Source: Stenotrophomonas sp. ZAC14D1_NAIMI4_1
GTDB lineage: Bacteria; Pseudomonadota; Gammaproteobacteria; Xanthomonadales; Xanthomonadaceae
Reading direction: 5' to 3'
NCBI RefSeq assembly: GCF_003086775.1
Contig: NZ_CP026001.1
Coordinates: 2,010,407 to 2,074,406 of the forward strand
Length of the DNA stretch: 64,000 nt
Below, piece after piece: positions 38,676-47,398 of this stretch. The number at the start of each line of letters is the position of its first letter. Position 1 is the stretch's first letter. Position numbers and translations under genes: made by a program. Under the pieces are notes generated by a model. The model was not told where the DNA came from, made no database searches, and saw nothing but the letters and a program-made list of their open reading frames with translations.

Positions 38676-38700
38676 CTGCACGTTCGGTTCAATGAGAAAA

Positions 38701-38717
38701 ATCCGAAGATTTCGGAT
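38701..38717. promoter_or_regulatory. Palindrome upstream of leader B
   Basis: ATCCGAA-GAT-TTCGGAT, perfect 7-bp arms. It lies about 300 bp upstream of the copy B start, where the leader promoter would be expected. Could be a regulator site; copy A lacks it. Confidence 0.35.
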
Positions 38718-38976
38718 GAATCGAGCGCGAGCCAGGAATTGTTGCATGCAACTCAGATGGCACATGCGACAAGAGAAGACGCTAGCTCGCCGCTTCAGTG
38801 GCAGAGACGACGCCGGATGACGTAAGCGGCTCGCGAGGGCAAGCGGCGTGTGACGTTTTGCGCTTACGAATAGTTGTATGGAACATTTCAACTGATTGCT
38901 TGGATAGCGAATTGCAAAGGCGAACGTGACGCATCCGGCCGGTTTGGCGTGCCTGATGCGTCATGCGGCCGCTGCG

Positions 38977-39002
38977 CTCGCCGGGCATGGCCCGGCGCTA
39001 CC
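38977..39002. repeat. SMAG-type hairpin
   Basis: CTCGCCGGGCATGGCCCGG-CGCTACC, single copy at the end of the hydrolase gene. Confidence 0.8.
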
Positions 39003-39033
39003 AGTGGGTTGGTCGGGTGCGGCCAATCAACCC

Positions 39034-39963
39034 TTACAGATTCGCATCCAGGAACGCGCGGATCACCGGGCCAATCTCGTGCACGTGGCTTTCCAACGCG
39101 AAGTGCCCGGTGTCGTAGAAACGCACCTCCGCCTTCGGCAGATCGCGCTTGAACGCCTCGGCACCGGCCGGAATGAAGATCGCATCGTTGCGCCCCCACA
39201 CCGCCAGCAGCGGCGGCTTGCGGTCGCGGAAGTACTTCTGCAGCTGCGGGTACATCACCACGTTGGTGCGGTAATCCAGCATCAGATCCAGCTGGATATC
39301 GAGGTTGCCCGGGCGCGCCAGGCGCTCGTTGTCCAGCGTGTAGGTTTCCGGCGCGATGCGCATCGCATCCGGCGCGCCATGGGTGTACTGCCACTGGATG
39401 CTTTCCGGGGTAAACATGCCGCGCAGCGCATCGCGGTTGGCCGCGGTCGGTGCGCTCCAATAGCGCTTGATCGGCTCCCACAGCTCGCCCAGGCCTTCTT
39501 CATAGGCGTTGCCGTTCTGCGAAACGATGGCAGTGATGCGTTCCGGGTGTTTGGTGGCCAGGCGCCAGCCGACCGGTGCGCCGTAGTCGAACACCTGGAT
39601 GGCGTAGCGGTCGATGCCCACCACTTCAGTGAAACGGTCGATGGTGTTGGCCAGGTTGGCGAAGGTGTAGGCGTACTTATCGTGCGGCGGCGCTTCGGTG
39701 AAGCCGAAGCCAGGCAGGTCCGGGGCGATCACGTGGTAGCGGTCGGCCAGCATCGGGATCAGTTCGCGGTACATGAAGGACGAGGAGGGCAGGCCGTGCA
39801 GCAACAGCACGGTGGGCGCCTTGGGGTCGCCGGCTTCGCGGTAGAACACGCGCACGTCGTCCACCTGGGCATAGTGGAAGGTGACGGCCGGCGCGGCGGC
39901 GTGGGCGGAGGCAACGGCGAGGGCACCGGCAAGGCCGGCTGCCAGACGGGCAGGGGTGTTCAT
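39034..39963 (-). CDS. Exported alpha/beta hydrolase (haloalkane dehalogenase/epoxide hydrolase-like)
   Basis: 309 residues with a signal peptide (about 1-23, cleavage near AHAA-A). The oxyanion motif LLHGLPSSS precedes a nucleophile elbow FDYGAP with Asp126, so this is an aspartate-nucleophile hydrolase as in haloalkane dehalogenases and epoxide hydrolases, not a serine esterase. The catalytic His is in TGHFALESH near the C-terminus. Twelve bp downstream of the carboxymuconolactone-decarboxylase-like gene on the same strand, so both probably fall under the TetR regulator that diverges from them. Substrate unknown. Confidence 0.85.
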   Translation of the reverse strand: MNTPARLAAGLAGALAVASAHAAAPAVTFHYAQVDDVRVFYREAGDPKAPTVLLLHGLPSSSFMYRELIPMLADRYHVIAPDLPGFGFTEAPPHDKYAYTFANLANTIDRFTEVVGIDRYAIQVFDYGAPVGWRLATKHPERITAIVSQNGNAYEEGLGELWEPIKRYWSAPTAANRDALRGMFTPESIQWQYTHGAPDAMRIAPETYTLDNERLARPGNLDIQLDLMLDYRTNVVMYPQLQKYFRDRKPPLLAVWGRNDAIFIPAGAEAFKRDLPKAEVRFYDTGHFALESHVHEIGPVIRAFLDANL

Positions 39964-39975
39964 GGTGTGGGCTCC

Positions 39976-40563
39976 TCAGGCGACCTGCTGGAACGGGTGG
40001 CTGCTGCCGCGCGAGATCTTGCCCTGGTCGAACAGGCGCAGGATCGGGAAGTCGACGTCGTTGCGGCCGACCTTCCACAGGTAGTTGGTGATGAAGTTCA
40101 GCGCCAAGTGGCCGAACACTTCCACGATGTCCTCATCGCCCCACCCGGCGGCGCGCACGGCCTGCAGTTCTTCATCGGTCACGTCGCCCTTGTGGCGCAC
40201 CAGCAGCAGCACGAAGTCGAGCAGGGCCTGTTCCTTCGGGTCGGTGGACTTGCCGTGGCGGGCCAGCTCGATGTCTTCCTCGGTGAGCTTCTGCAGCTTG
40301 GCGATGGCGGCCAGCAGGGAGATGCAGTACTCGCAGCCGTTTTCTTCGCCGATGGCCAGGCCGATCTTGCGGGCCAGCTGCTTGCTGAAGCGGCCGTCGG
40401 TGAGGTTCTGGAACAGCGCCAGATAGCTGTTCATGGTGGCCGGGGAGTTGGCCAGCGCGGTCATGATGATGGGCAGCTTGCCGAACTTGGCCTTGGTCTG
40501 CTCCAGCAGCGGCTGCTGGGCCGGGGTGGCGGTTTCGGGGGTGACGAGGGCGAGACGGGACAT
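39976..40563 (-). CDS. Carboxymuconolactone decarboxylase/AhpD-family protein
   Basis: 195 residues from the ATG at 40563, with GGAA about 5 bp upstream. All-helical AhpD-like fold with the redox motif ENGCEYC (Cys77 and Cys80). Members act as peroxidases or decarboxylases. The histidine usually found four residues after the second cysteine is replaced by leucine (CISLL), so the standard AhpD proton relay may be altered. First gene of the minus-strand pair with the hydrolase; three near-identical operators lie between it and the divergent TetR gene. Confidence 0.82.
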   Translation of the reverse strand: MSRLALVTPETATPAQQPLLEQTKAKFGKLPIIMTALANSPATMNSYLALFQNLTDGRFSKQLARKIGLAIGEENGCEYCISLLAAIAKLQKLTEEDIELARHGKSTDPKEQALLDFVLLLVRHKGDVTDEELQAVRAAGWGDEDIVEVFGHLALNFITNYLWKVGRNDVDFPILRLFDQGKISRGSSHPFQQVA

Positions 40564-40594
40564 GGGTGGTTCCTTGAGCGGTTGGAATGAAATG

Positions 40595-40672
40595 TACCGA
40601 ACGGTCGGTACGGGATGAATTGAATCCGAACGATCGGTCCACGTCAAGCTTGAACTGGACCGAACGGTCGGT
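40595..40672. promoter_or_regulatory. Three TetR-type operator sites
   Basis: ACCGAACGGTCGGT at 40596-40609, a variant CCGAACGATCGGT at 40626-40638, and ACCGAACGGTCGGT at 40659-40672, all in the 133-bp divergent promoter region. The spacing of about 31-33 bp puts the copies on the same face of the helix. Confidence 0.8.
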
Positions 40673-40696
40673 TATCGTTCAGGCAGGAGGTGACCC

Positions 40697-41266
40697 ATGC
40701 CCCAGGTCAGGAAAATCGATGACGCGGCCCTGCTGGACCGCTTGGCGCTGACGTTCAAGGACGTCGGCTATGAAGGTGCGTCGCTGGCGGTGATTGCCGA
40801 GGCGACGGGCCTGAAGAAATCCAGCCTTTACCACCGCTTCCCGAACGGGAAGGAGGAGATGGCGCAGGAAGTGCTGGCCCAGGTAGGGCGCGTGCTGGAT
40901 GCGGAGATCTTCCCGGTTCTGGCCGGCGATGCGCCGGTGGCGGACAAGCTGGCGCGTTTTGTTTCGGCGATGGACGCGATGTATGACCACGGCCGGCAGT
41001 CGTGCCTGTTGAACATGCTCTCGCCGCCGCGTGGTGTGCAGAACGGCTGTGGCGATGCGATTGCCTCGACGTTCCACCGGCTGCAGGAGGCGCTGGCGGG
41101 TGTGGCGCGGCAGCACGGTGTGGGTGACGAGGAAGCCGAGCTGCTGGCCGAGCAGATGCTGGTGGAGCTGCACGGCGCGCTGGTGGTGGCACGCGGGATG
41201 GATGCGCCGGCGGTGTTTTCGCGGGCGATTGCGCGGTTGCCGAGGATCATTCTGGACGCGGTGTGA
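40697..41266 (+). CDS. TetR/AcrR-family regulator
   Basis: 189 residues; an AGGAGG-type ribosome site precedes the ATG. Helix-turn-helix at about 10-55 (GYEGASLAVIAEATGLKKSSLYHRF), with a helical ligand domain thereafter that includes a cysteine-containing QSCLLNML segment. It is divergent from the AhpD-like/hydrolase pair, and repeated operators sit between them, so it very probably represses both itself and that pair. The inducer is not evident. Confidence 0.88.
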   Translation: MPQVRKIDDAALLDRLALTFKDVGYEGASLAVIAEATGLKKSSLYHRFPNGKEEMAQEVLAQVGRVLDAEIFPVLAGDAPVADKLARFVSAMDAMYDHGRQSCLLNMLSPPRGVQNGCGDAIASTFHRLQEALAGVARQHGVGDEEAELLAEQMLVELHGALVVARGMDAPAVFSRAIARLPRIILDAV

Positions 41267-41268
41267 TC

Positions 41269-41292
41269 CGCCGGGCATGGCCCGGCGCTACC
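41269..41292. repeat. SMAG-type hairpin
   Basis: CGCCGGGC-AT-GGCCCGGCGCTACC between two convergent genes. Confidence 0.8.
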
Positions 41293-41304
41293 GGGGCGGT
41301 GCTC

Positions 41305-42201
41305 TCACCCGTTGCTGCGGCTGCGCTGTTGAATGCGCGCAATATCCTTGGCTGGCGGGTGCCCGAACGCGCGCGCGTACTCTCGGCTGAACTGGGTGGG
41401 GCTTTCGTAGCCCACAGTGTGCGCGGCGCGGATGACGCTGCAGCCGGAGGCCAACAGATGCGTGCGTGCCTGCAGCAGGCGCACCTGTTTCTGGTACTGC
41501 ACCGGGCTGAGTGAGGTCACTGCCTTGAAGTGGCGGTGGAAGGCGGAAACGCTCATGGCCGCATCGGCGGCCAGTTCTTCCACCCGCCAACTGCGGGCAT
41601 AGTCGCGACGAATCGCTTGAATGGCGTGGTTGACCCGCGCCAGTGCGCTGTCGGGGCTGGCGATATCGCGCAGCATCCAGCCCATCGGGCCCTGCAGCAC
41701 GCGGTACAGGATCTCGCGTTCGTACGCCGGGGCCAGGGCGGCAATGTCGGCGGGGTGTTTCATCAGGCGCAGCAGGCGGGCCCAGGCGTCCAATAGTTGC
41801 GGCGTGACGGCGGCGACCGAAAAGCCCCTGGTCTGCGGGTTCGTCGCGGGTTCGGCAAGGTCGTTCAGCAGGGTGGCAAGCAGCACGGGGTCCAGGCTGA
41901 GCGCCACCGCAAGGTAGGGCGCACCCGCAGGACTGCTGCGCACGACGCCCGCAGCGGGCAGGTCCACGGACATCACGAAGTAGGTAGCAGGGTCGTAGTG
42001 CAACGTCTGCGCGCCCACCGTCATCGATTTGCTGCCTTGCAGGATGAGGTTGACCATCGGCTCATACACCGCCGCCAACTCATGTTCCGGCACGGCGCCC
42101 TGCACCATGGAGACCCGCGGAATGCCGGTTTCCGTGCGGCGGTTCTGGGCATGCGCGGTCAGGGCGCGCAATTCTTCAAGCAGGCTATCCATGGGGGGCA
42201 T
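41305..42201 (-). CDS. AraC-family transcriptional regulator
   Basis: 298 residues from the ATG at 42201 (MPPMDSLLEEL), or 295 from the ATG at 42192; neither has a clear ribosome site. N-terminal AraC-type cupin sensing domain of the AraC_N group (about 1-150) and two C-terminal helix-turn-helices (AADAAMSVSAFHRHFKAVT and HTVGYESPTQFSREYARAFG). It diverges from a short-chain dehydrogenase gene at 42326, which is the likely target. Confidence 0.88.
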   Translation of the reverse strand: MPPMDSLLEELRALTAHAQNRRTETGIPRVSMVQGAVPEHELAAVYEPMVNLILQGSKSMTVGAQTLHYDPATYFVMSVDLPAAGVVRSSPAGAPYLAVALSLDPVLLATLLNDLAEPATNPQTRGFSVAAVTPQLLDAWARLLRLMKHPADIAALAPAYEREILYRVLQGPMGWMLRDIASPDSALARVNHAIQAIRRDYARSWRVEELAADAAMSVSAFHRHFKAVTSLSPVQYQKQVRLLQARTHLLASGCSVIRAAHTVGYESPTQFSREYARAFGHPPAKDIARIQQRSRSNG

Positions 42202-42325
42202 TGGACGCCGGGGGCCGGGCCGGTGCAAGCGGCGAAGCAGGATTGGGCAGGAATAGGCGAGGAATGGGGCGGCCACGCGCACGCCGGGTGCCTATCGTGA
42301 GCACTGTCCTGAACACGGAGCATCC

Positions 42326-43069
42326 ATGTCCATCACCCTCATTACCGGCGGCAGCCGCGGTATTGGCGCCAGCATTGCCCTGGCCTGCGCGCGTCGCGGC
42401 CACGGTGTCATCCTCACCTACCAGCAGAATGTCGAGGCTGCCGACGCGGTGGTGCGGCAGATTGCCAATGCTGGGGGCAAAGCCATTGCGCTGCCGCTGG
42501 ATGTCGGCCGGGTGCAGAGCTTTGCAGGCTTCCGTGCAGACGTGGAGCGCGTGCTGGCATCGGAATGGCCTGCGGGGCAGCTGTCCGGCCTGGTCAACAA
42601 TGCCGGCCACGGGCTGTTCAATCCGATTGCCACGGTGAGCGAAGCCCAGTTCGATGGGCTGTTCAACGTCCACCTGAAAGGGCCGTTCTTCCTGACCCAG
42701 GCGCTGCTTCCACTCCTGGCGCCGCAGGCAGCCATCGTCAACATCACCAGTGCAACGACGCGGGTGGCGACGGTGGGGGTGGCACCCTACGCGTCGTTCA
42801 AGGGCGGGCTTGAGGTGCTGACGCGTTACATGGCCAAGGAGTTCGGACCGCAGGGTATCCGCGTGAATTCCGTATCGCCGGGCCCGATCCGGACGGAGCT
42901 CGGGGGCGGCCTGGATGCAGCGTTCGAAACGGCGCTGGCATCGCAGACGGCGCTGGGGCGTGTAGGCGAGCCTGACGAGGTGGGCAGCGTCGTGGCCTCA
43001 CTGCTGTCTTCGGACAGTGGATGGGTAACGGCGCAGAACATTGAAGTGTCCGGCGGCTATGTCATCTGA
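42326..43069 (+). CDS. Short-chain dehydrogenase/reductase
   Basis: 247 residues, classical SDR. Cofactor site TGGSRGIGASIA, NNAG (LVNNAGHGLF), catalytic Ser in NITSATTRV, and the YASFKGG Tyr-Lys pair, then PGPIRTELGG. The arginine after the GxxxGxG motif favours NADPH. Substrate unknown. It starts a plus-strand row with two VOC proteins and a SnoaL-like protein, spaced 5-30 bp apart, and diverges from the AraC regulator. Confidence 0.88.
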   Translation: MSITLITGGSRGIGASIALACARRGHGVILTYQQNVEAADAVVRQIANAGGKAIALPLDVGRVQSFAGFRADVERVLASEWPAGQLSGLVNNAGHGLFNPIATVSEAQFDGLFNVHLKGPFFLTQALLPLLAPQAAIVNITSATTRVATVGVAPYASFKGGLEVLTRYMAKEFGPQGIRVNSVSPGPIRTELGGGLDAAFETALASQTALGRVGEPDEVGSVVASLLSSDSGWVTAQNIEVSGGYVI

Positions 43070-43090
43070 CCACCACGAAGGAGCTGATTG

Positions 43091-43492
43091 ATGTTGGACC
43101 ATCTGTTTTTGACGGTTGCCGATACCACGCGTGCTGTGGCGTTCTACGCGCGGGTGCTGCCGGTACTGGGTATTGATCGACGCCTTGATTACGACGGCAG
43201 CCAAGGGCCGCCGGGGCACCCGGATCTGAAGGGCTTTGGTGCTGACGGCCGGGTGTTCTTCTGGCTGCGGCAGGGCCAGCCGGCGCCAGAGGCTGTGCAC
43301 GTTGGCTTCGCCGCCACGTCAACCGCGAAGGTGGATGCTGCGTTTGCCGCCGCACTGGATGCCGGAGCGACGGTCATCCATCCGCCTGGCGCACAGCATC
43401 ACTATGACCCGCGCTATTACGCTGCACAGGTGCGCGACCTGGACGGTTACAGCCTCGAATTCGTGCATAAACCCTGGCAACACGGAGCCTGA
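43091..43492 (+). CDS. VOC-family (glyoxalase/dioxygenase fold) protein
   Basis: 133 residues from the ATG at 43091. Two beta-alpha-beta-beta-beta modules: LDHLFLTVADTTRAVAFYARV at the N-terminus and the YAAQVRDLDGYSLEFVH ending typical of the superfamily. Metal ligands probably include His4 and the final Glu. These proteins include lyases, dioxygenases and antibiotic-resistance proteins; no specific reaction can be assigned. Twenty-one bp after the SDR gene. Confidence 0.8.
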   Translation: MLDHLFLTVADTTRAVAFYARVLPVLGIDRRLDYDGSQGPPGHPDLKGFGADGRVFFWLRQGQPAPEAVHVGFAATSTAKVDAAFAAALDAGATVIHPPGAQHHYDPRYYAAQVRDLDGYSLEFVHKPWQHGA

Positions 43493-43497
43493 CGGCC

Positions 43498-43845
43498 ATG
43501 CGTGGATCGAGGGATGGCCTGCAACAGGCGGCCCATGCGCTTGTGGCGGCGGCCAACGCGTTTGACGTCGATACAGCACTGTCCTTGTTTGCGGACGATG
43601 CGGTGATTGATGACCCGTCTACGGGTGAGCGCTTCGAGGGGGTGGCCGGTGTGCGTGAGTATATCGAGCGCTATTTCGTGGAGTACCACACAGTGACCCG
43701 GATTCTGTCGGTGGAGCCCGATGCGCGTGCACAGGCGTGCGTTCGCGTGGATTTCAAAGGTGACTTCGGCCACGAGACGGGGCGCCTGGTAATAGCGCTG
43801 GACGCGGCGGGGCGCATCCGTCGCATCGATGCGGATCTGGATTGA
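43498..43845 (+). CDS. SnoaL-like/NTF2-fold protein
   Basis: 115 residues. The pattern ALVAAANAFDVDTALSLFADDAVIDDP, followed by FEGVAGVREYIERYF and four terminal strands, is typical of SnoaL-like polyketide-cyclase/limonene-epoxide-hydrolase fold proteins. The fold family is diverse and no reaction is assigned. Five bp downstream of the VOC gene and about 36 bp before another VOC gene, so it is probably in the same transcript. Confidence 0.75.
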   Translation: MRGSRDGLQQAAHALVAAANAFDVDTALSLFADDAVIDDPSTGERFEGVAGVREYIERYFVEYHTVTRILSVEPDARAQACVRVDFKGDFGHETGRLVIALDAAGRIRRIDADLD

Positions 43846-43881
43846 ACTTCCACCGAACGAGCCCTTGCCTGGGAGATGGTC

Positions 43882-44259
43882 ATGAGCCTGCTGGATCACG
43901 TTGAATTTGCAGTAAGCAATGCGGATACGTCGCGAGCGTTCTACGCCAGAGCGTTGGCGCCGCTGGGCATGGTGCATCTGGTGCACGTGCAGACTGCTGC
44001 AGGCGGCGACCGCCATGGTTTCGGCCGCGAGGGTTATCCCTGCCTGTGGTTCCATGACCAGGATGCGCCTGGGCACGGCACGCATATCGCCTTTGCGGCT
44101 GCAACGAGGGCGCAGGTGGACGCCTTTCATCGGGCGGCGTTGGCTGCGGGGGGCATGGACAACGGGACGCCTGGTGTTCGTGAGCGCTACCACCCGGGCT
44201 ACTACGCGGCCTACGTGCTGGATCCGGATGGGGTGAACGTGGAGGTGGTGTGCCAGTAG
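43882..44259 (+). CDS. VOC-family protein
   Basis: 125 residues from the ATG at 43882, with GGGAG 6 bp upstream; an in-frame ATG at 43876 overlaps the ribosome site. Starts LLDHVEFAVSNADTSRAFYARA and ends YAAYVLDPDGVNVEVV, both superfamily landmarks. Likely metal-dependent lyase or dioxygenase fold; reaction unknown. Third of three small proteins behind the SDR gene. Confidence 0.8.
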   Translation: MSLLDHVEFAVSNADTSRAFYARALAPLGMVHLVHVQTAAGGDRHGFGREGYPCLWFHDQDAPGHGTHIAFAAATRAQVDAFHRAALAAGGMDNGTPGVRERYHPGYYAAYVLDPDGVNVEVVCQ

Positions 44260-44381
44260 GGTGATGCGCTCGCCGGGCCCATGCTCGGCTGCGACAAACT
44301 CTGCCAGCCATGGGCTGGCACTACTGAAGTGGGGCGCGCTGCCTGTAAGCTGGCCCCACCCCTGGCGGCGTTGCTGATCCC

Positions 44382-45038
44382 ATGGACCTGATCCGACTGC
44401 TTCGATCGCTTGAGGAGTTCCTCTACGAGCTGGTGGGCTGGCTGGTGTTCTACCCGCGCACGCTGTGGCGGGTGCTGGTGCGGCCCGGGGAGGTGGCGCG
44501 TTACACGCGGCGCGAATTCGCCAAGGATCCGGAACACCGCTTTGCCGATGCGATCAGCCCGGTGCTGATGCTGATCCTGTCGGTGGTGCTGGCGCATGCG
44601 CTGGAAATGGCGATGCGCACGGCGCCGCTGTCCCTGTCCGGGCCGCTGGGCAAGCTGCTGTTCTCGAGTGAGCAGGGCCTGCTGCTGACGCGCTCGGCGG
44701 TGTTCTGCATCTTTGCGCTGGGCGCGGCGTTGAGTACGTTGTGGCGGCAGCGCCTGCCGATCAACCGCGACACCCTGCGCGAGCCGTTTTCCATCCAGGC
44801 GTTCCTGGCGTGCCCGTTCGTGCTGCTGCTGGCGGTTTCGCAGGCGGTGGGTGGGGAAGCGAAAGGCTGGGGCGCGGCCATCGGGGTGGCGGCCGTGGCG
44901 TGGTACCTGTGGGCGCGCACGCGCACCTTCGTGGCGTTGAGTGACGTGGGGTATCTGCCTGCGGCAGGGTTCGTGCTGGCGTCGTTCCTGCTGACCTCGG
45001 CGCTGGTGTTGGCGCTGGGGTTTGCGATTGTGATGTAG
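44382..45038 (+). CDS. Integral membrane protein (permease-like, unknown function)
   Basis: 218 residues. An amphipathic N-terminus (LLRSLEEFLYELVGWLVFYPRTLWRVLVRP) is followed by about four or five predicted membrane helices, ending LTSALVLALGFAIVM. It looks like the Yip1-type or permease proteins of this genus but shows no motif that decides. Single gene, convergent with the CheW-like gene. Confidence 0.7.
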   Translation: MDLIRLLRSLEEFLYELVGWLVFYPRTLWRVLVRPGEVARYTRREFAKDPEHRFADAISPVLMLILSVVLAHALEMAMRTAPLSLSGPLGKLLFSSEQGLLLTRSAVFCIFALGAALSTLWRQRLPINRDTLREPFSIQAFLACPFVLLLAVSQAVGGEAKGWGAAIGVAAVAWYLWARTRTFVALSDVGYLPAAGFVLASFLLTSALVLALGFAIVM

Positions 45039-45071
45039 GCGGTGTCCGCCGGGCCATCCCCGGCGGCGCGA

Positions 45072-45518
45072 TCAGGCGGCGATCAGCAACATCGGGTCGA
45101 TCAGCGGAATCTCGCGCTTGTCGGGCATGGCGATGCTCTGGCTGCAGAACACATACCCCAGCGGGTTGTCGGCCCGCAGTTGCTTGCGTGGCACGCTTTC
45201 GATGTCGCCCACTTCATCCACGGCCAGGCCGATCACATCCATCCCGGCGCGCACCAGCGCCATGGCCGGGCAGGTGTAGGTAAACGGTGTCAGCCCGCTG
45301 AGGCGGCGCAGATCGACCACGCGCAGGGCGTTTTCGCGCACGGTCAGCGTGAGGCGTCCTTCGCTGCCGGGGCGGTCAAAGGTTTCCGGGCCGCGTATCT
45401 CGACGGTGGCCTGCACATCCACGGCAAACCACTGTTCACCGGCCCGTACGGCCAGGTATTCAAAGAAGGGACGCGACGGCGAGGCCGGTGATCCGGCCGA
45501 AGGAGAAGACGGCTGCAA
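45072..45518 (-). CDS. CheW-like chemotaxis scaffold protein
   Basis: 148 residues using TTG at 45518; no ATG or GTG exists upstream before the frame closes. The CheW domain covers about 17-145: FEYLAVRAGEQWFAVDVQ, LRVVDLRRLSG, and VIGLAVDEVGDI in the second subdomain. CheW couples receptors to the CheA kinase. There are no other chemotaxis genes nearby; the cyclic-di-GMP phosphodiesterase gene is upstream on the same strand, 113 bp away. It may be an orphan scaffold. The start is uncertain. Confidence 0.8.
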   Translation of the reverse strand: MQPSSPSAGSPASPSRPFFEYLAVRAGEQWFAVDVQATVEIRGPETFDRPGSEGRLTLTVRENALRVVDLRRLSGLTPFTYTCPAMALVRAGMDVIGLAVDEVGDIESVPRKQLRADNPLGYVFCSQSIAMPDKREIPLIDPMLLIAA

Positions 45519-45631
45519 AGGAGATCCAGTGGAAGGGGCAATGCTGCTGCGGCGCCATCATGCCGCCTTGGCAAGCTCAACAGTGTCAGCAAATGATGAA
45601 CATTGAAAATCCTGTTCAGCCACTACTGGGC

Positions 45632-47398
45632 TCAGGCTGGAACGTACGGCACCGTCTGCAGCGCAGCCAGATCGGTGGCACTGACCGGGCGTGACAGTGC
45701 GAAGCCCTGGATTTCATCGCAGCCATACGCCTGCAGCAGGGCGACCTGCTCGAATGTTTCCGCCCCTTCGCCCACGGTGTTGTAACCCAGGCCATGGGCC
45801 AGGCCGATGACGGCCTGTACTTTCAGCTGTGCGCGGGTATCGGTGGGCAGGTCGTCGATCATCGACTTGTCCAGCTTGATCGTGTGGATGGGCAGTTCGG
45901 TGAGATAGCCGAAGTTGCTGTAGCCGCTGCCGAAATCATCGATCGCCACGCGCACGCCGGCCGCCGCCAGCTGCTTCAGTTGTTCGCCGGGCAAGGAATC
46001 GGCACGCAGCCATTCGCCCTCGGTGATCTCCACTTCCACATCGGTGCAGGACAGGCCCTTGCACAGCAGCGTGGCAATGAAGGCATCGGCCATGCCCTTG
46101 CGTGCGACGTCGCGCGCGGAGAGGTTGATGGACAGGGTGAGCGACAGGCCTTCGCGCCGCCACTGCGCCAACTGCGTGAACGCGTGGTCGAGCACCCAGG
46201 CAGTGACGCCATCCATCAGCGCGGTGCGTTCGAACACCGGAATGAACTCGGCAGGGCTGACCGCGCCCAGCTGCGGATGGTCCCAGCGCAGCAGTACTTC
46301 GGCCGAGACGGGGGTGAGGTCTTCGGCGCGGAAGCGGGGTTGATAGACCAGGTGGAACTGATCCTGCTGCAGCGCCTGCTGGCCGTCGGTGGCCAGCCGA
46401 TAGCTGCGCTGCAGGCCTTCATCGCGCAGGGACGAATACCAGCAGCAGGTGACATGGCCGGCGAGCGCCGAATGCATGCCGATCATCATCTTGCGCAGCA
46501 CATCGTCGGCACTGTCGCGGCCCAGCGTGGCCTCGCACAAGCCGGCATGGAACTGCGGTGCCAGCGGTACGGCGGCAGCCATGATCGGGCGGATGAGATC
46601 GTCATGCAGCAGGTGGACCAGACGCTCGATGGCATCGCGGTCGGGCAGTTCGATCACGAAGGCGAAGCGCGTGGCTTCCACGTGGTAGACCTGGGCCACG
46701 CCGTCCAGGGCCAGGTTGATGCGCACGCCGGCGCGGCGGATGAGCGCCTCCAGCGGCACCATGCCGAGCACCTGGCCGGCCTCGTTGGCCCGTGGCAGGT
46801 CGAGCACGTCGATCATCACGGCATAGCACGGTCGCCCGGGCGTGCGTACCGATCGCGCGGCGTAGTCGATGGCGAACTGGTGGCGGTTGGGCAGGCCACT
46901 GACCGGATCGCGACGGCCACTGAGCGTGCGCAGCTCCAGTTCGTTCATCACCGCCATGCCCAGTGTCTGCAGCTGGCGCCGATCATCGGCGGAGAACTGC
47001 CGGGGCACGCTGTCCATCACGCACAGCGCACCGATGGCCACGCCGTTGGCGGCGATGAGCGGGGTGCCCGCATAGAAGCGCAGGTGTGGCGGCCCGGCCA
47101 CCAGTGGCAGGCTGGAAAAGCGTGGATCCAGGGCGAGATCGTTGATGACCAGGCCCGCGGTGGAGCCGATGGTGTGCGCGCAGATGGAATCGCGGATATG
47201 CGAACCGGCCGAGGTGAGGCCCTTGCGCGAGATCAGCCGCTGGCGGTCGACTTCGATGAGCGAGACGAAGGCCACCGGCGCGTGGAAGGTGCGTGCGGCC
47301 AGATCGGTGAGGCGATCCAGCGAGGCCCCGGCAACGTCATCCAGGACGTCCAGGCTGCCCAGCGTCGACATGCGTTCTTCGGTACGGGTCGGGGCCAT
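45632..47398 (-). CDS. GAF-GGDEF-EAL protein, cyclic-di-GMP phosphodiesterase type
   Basis: 588 residues. GAF at about 10-155 (FHAPVAFVSLIEVDRQRLISRKG), a GGDEF domain at about 165-320 in which the active motif is degenerate (EATRF stands where GGDEF should be), and an EAL domain from about 335. The EAL signature reads EVLLRW, the metal-binding DDFGSGYSN is intact, and KLDKSMI is present. Hence it is probably a phosphodiesterase with a non-catalytic GGDEF domain. A soluble protein with a GAF sensor. It lies next to an apparently active diguanylate cyclase on the same strand (47519), so the two may act on one local pool. Confidence 0.87.
   Translation of the reverse strand: MAPTRTEERMSTLGSLDVLDDVAGASLDRLTDLAARTFHAPVAFVSLIEVDRQRLISRKGLTSAGSHIRDSICAHTIGSTAGLVINDLALDPRFSSLPLVAGPPHLRFYAGTPLIAANGVAIGALCVMDSVPRQFSADDRRQLQTLGMAVMNELELRTLSGRRDPVSGLPNRHQFAIDYAARSVRTPGRPCYAVMIDVLDLPRANEAGQVLGMVPLEALIRRAGVRINLALDGVAQVYHVEATRFAFVIELPDRDAIERLVHLLHDDLIRPIMAAAVPLAPQFHAGLCEATLGRDSADDVLRKMMIGMHSALAGHVTCCWYSSLRDEGLQRSYRLATDGQQALQQDQFHLVYQPRFRAEDLTPVSAEVLLRWDHPQLGAVSPAEFIPVFERTALMDGVTAWVLDHAFTQLAQWRREGLSLTLSINLSARDVARKGMADAFIATLLCKGLSCTDVEVEITEGEWLRADSLPGEQLKQLAAAGVRVAIDDFGSGYSNFGYLTELPIHTIKLDKSMIDDLPTDTRAQLKVQAVIGLAHGLGYNTVGEGAETFEQVALLQAYGCDEIQGFALSRPVSATDLAALQTVPYVPA

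Noticed and set aside
38692..38820. Small arginine-rich frame upstream of leader B
   Set aside because: No ribosome site, overlaps the palindrome, no homologous look.
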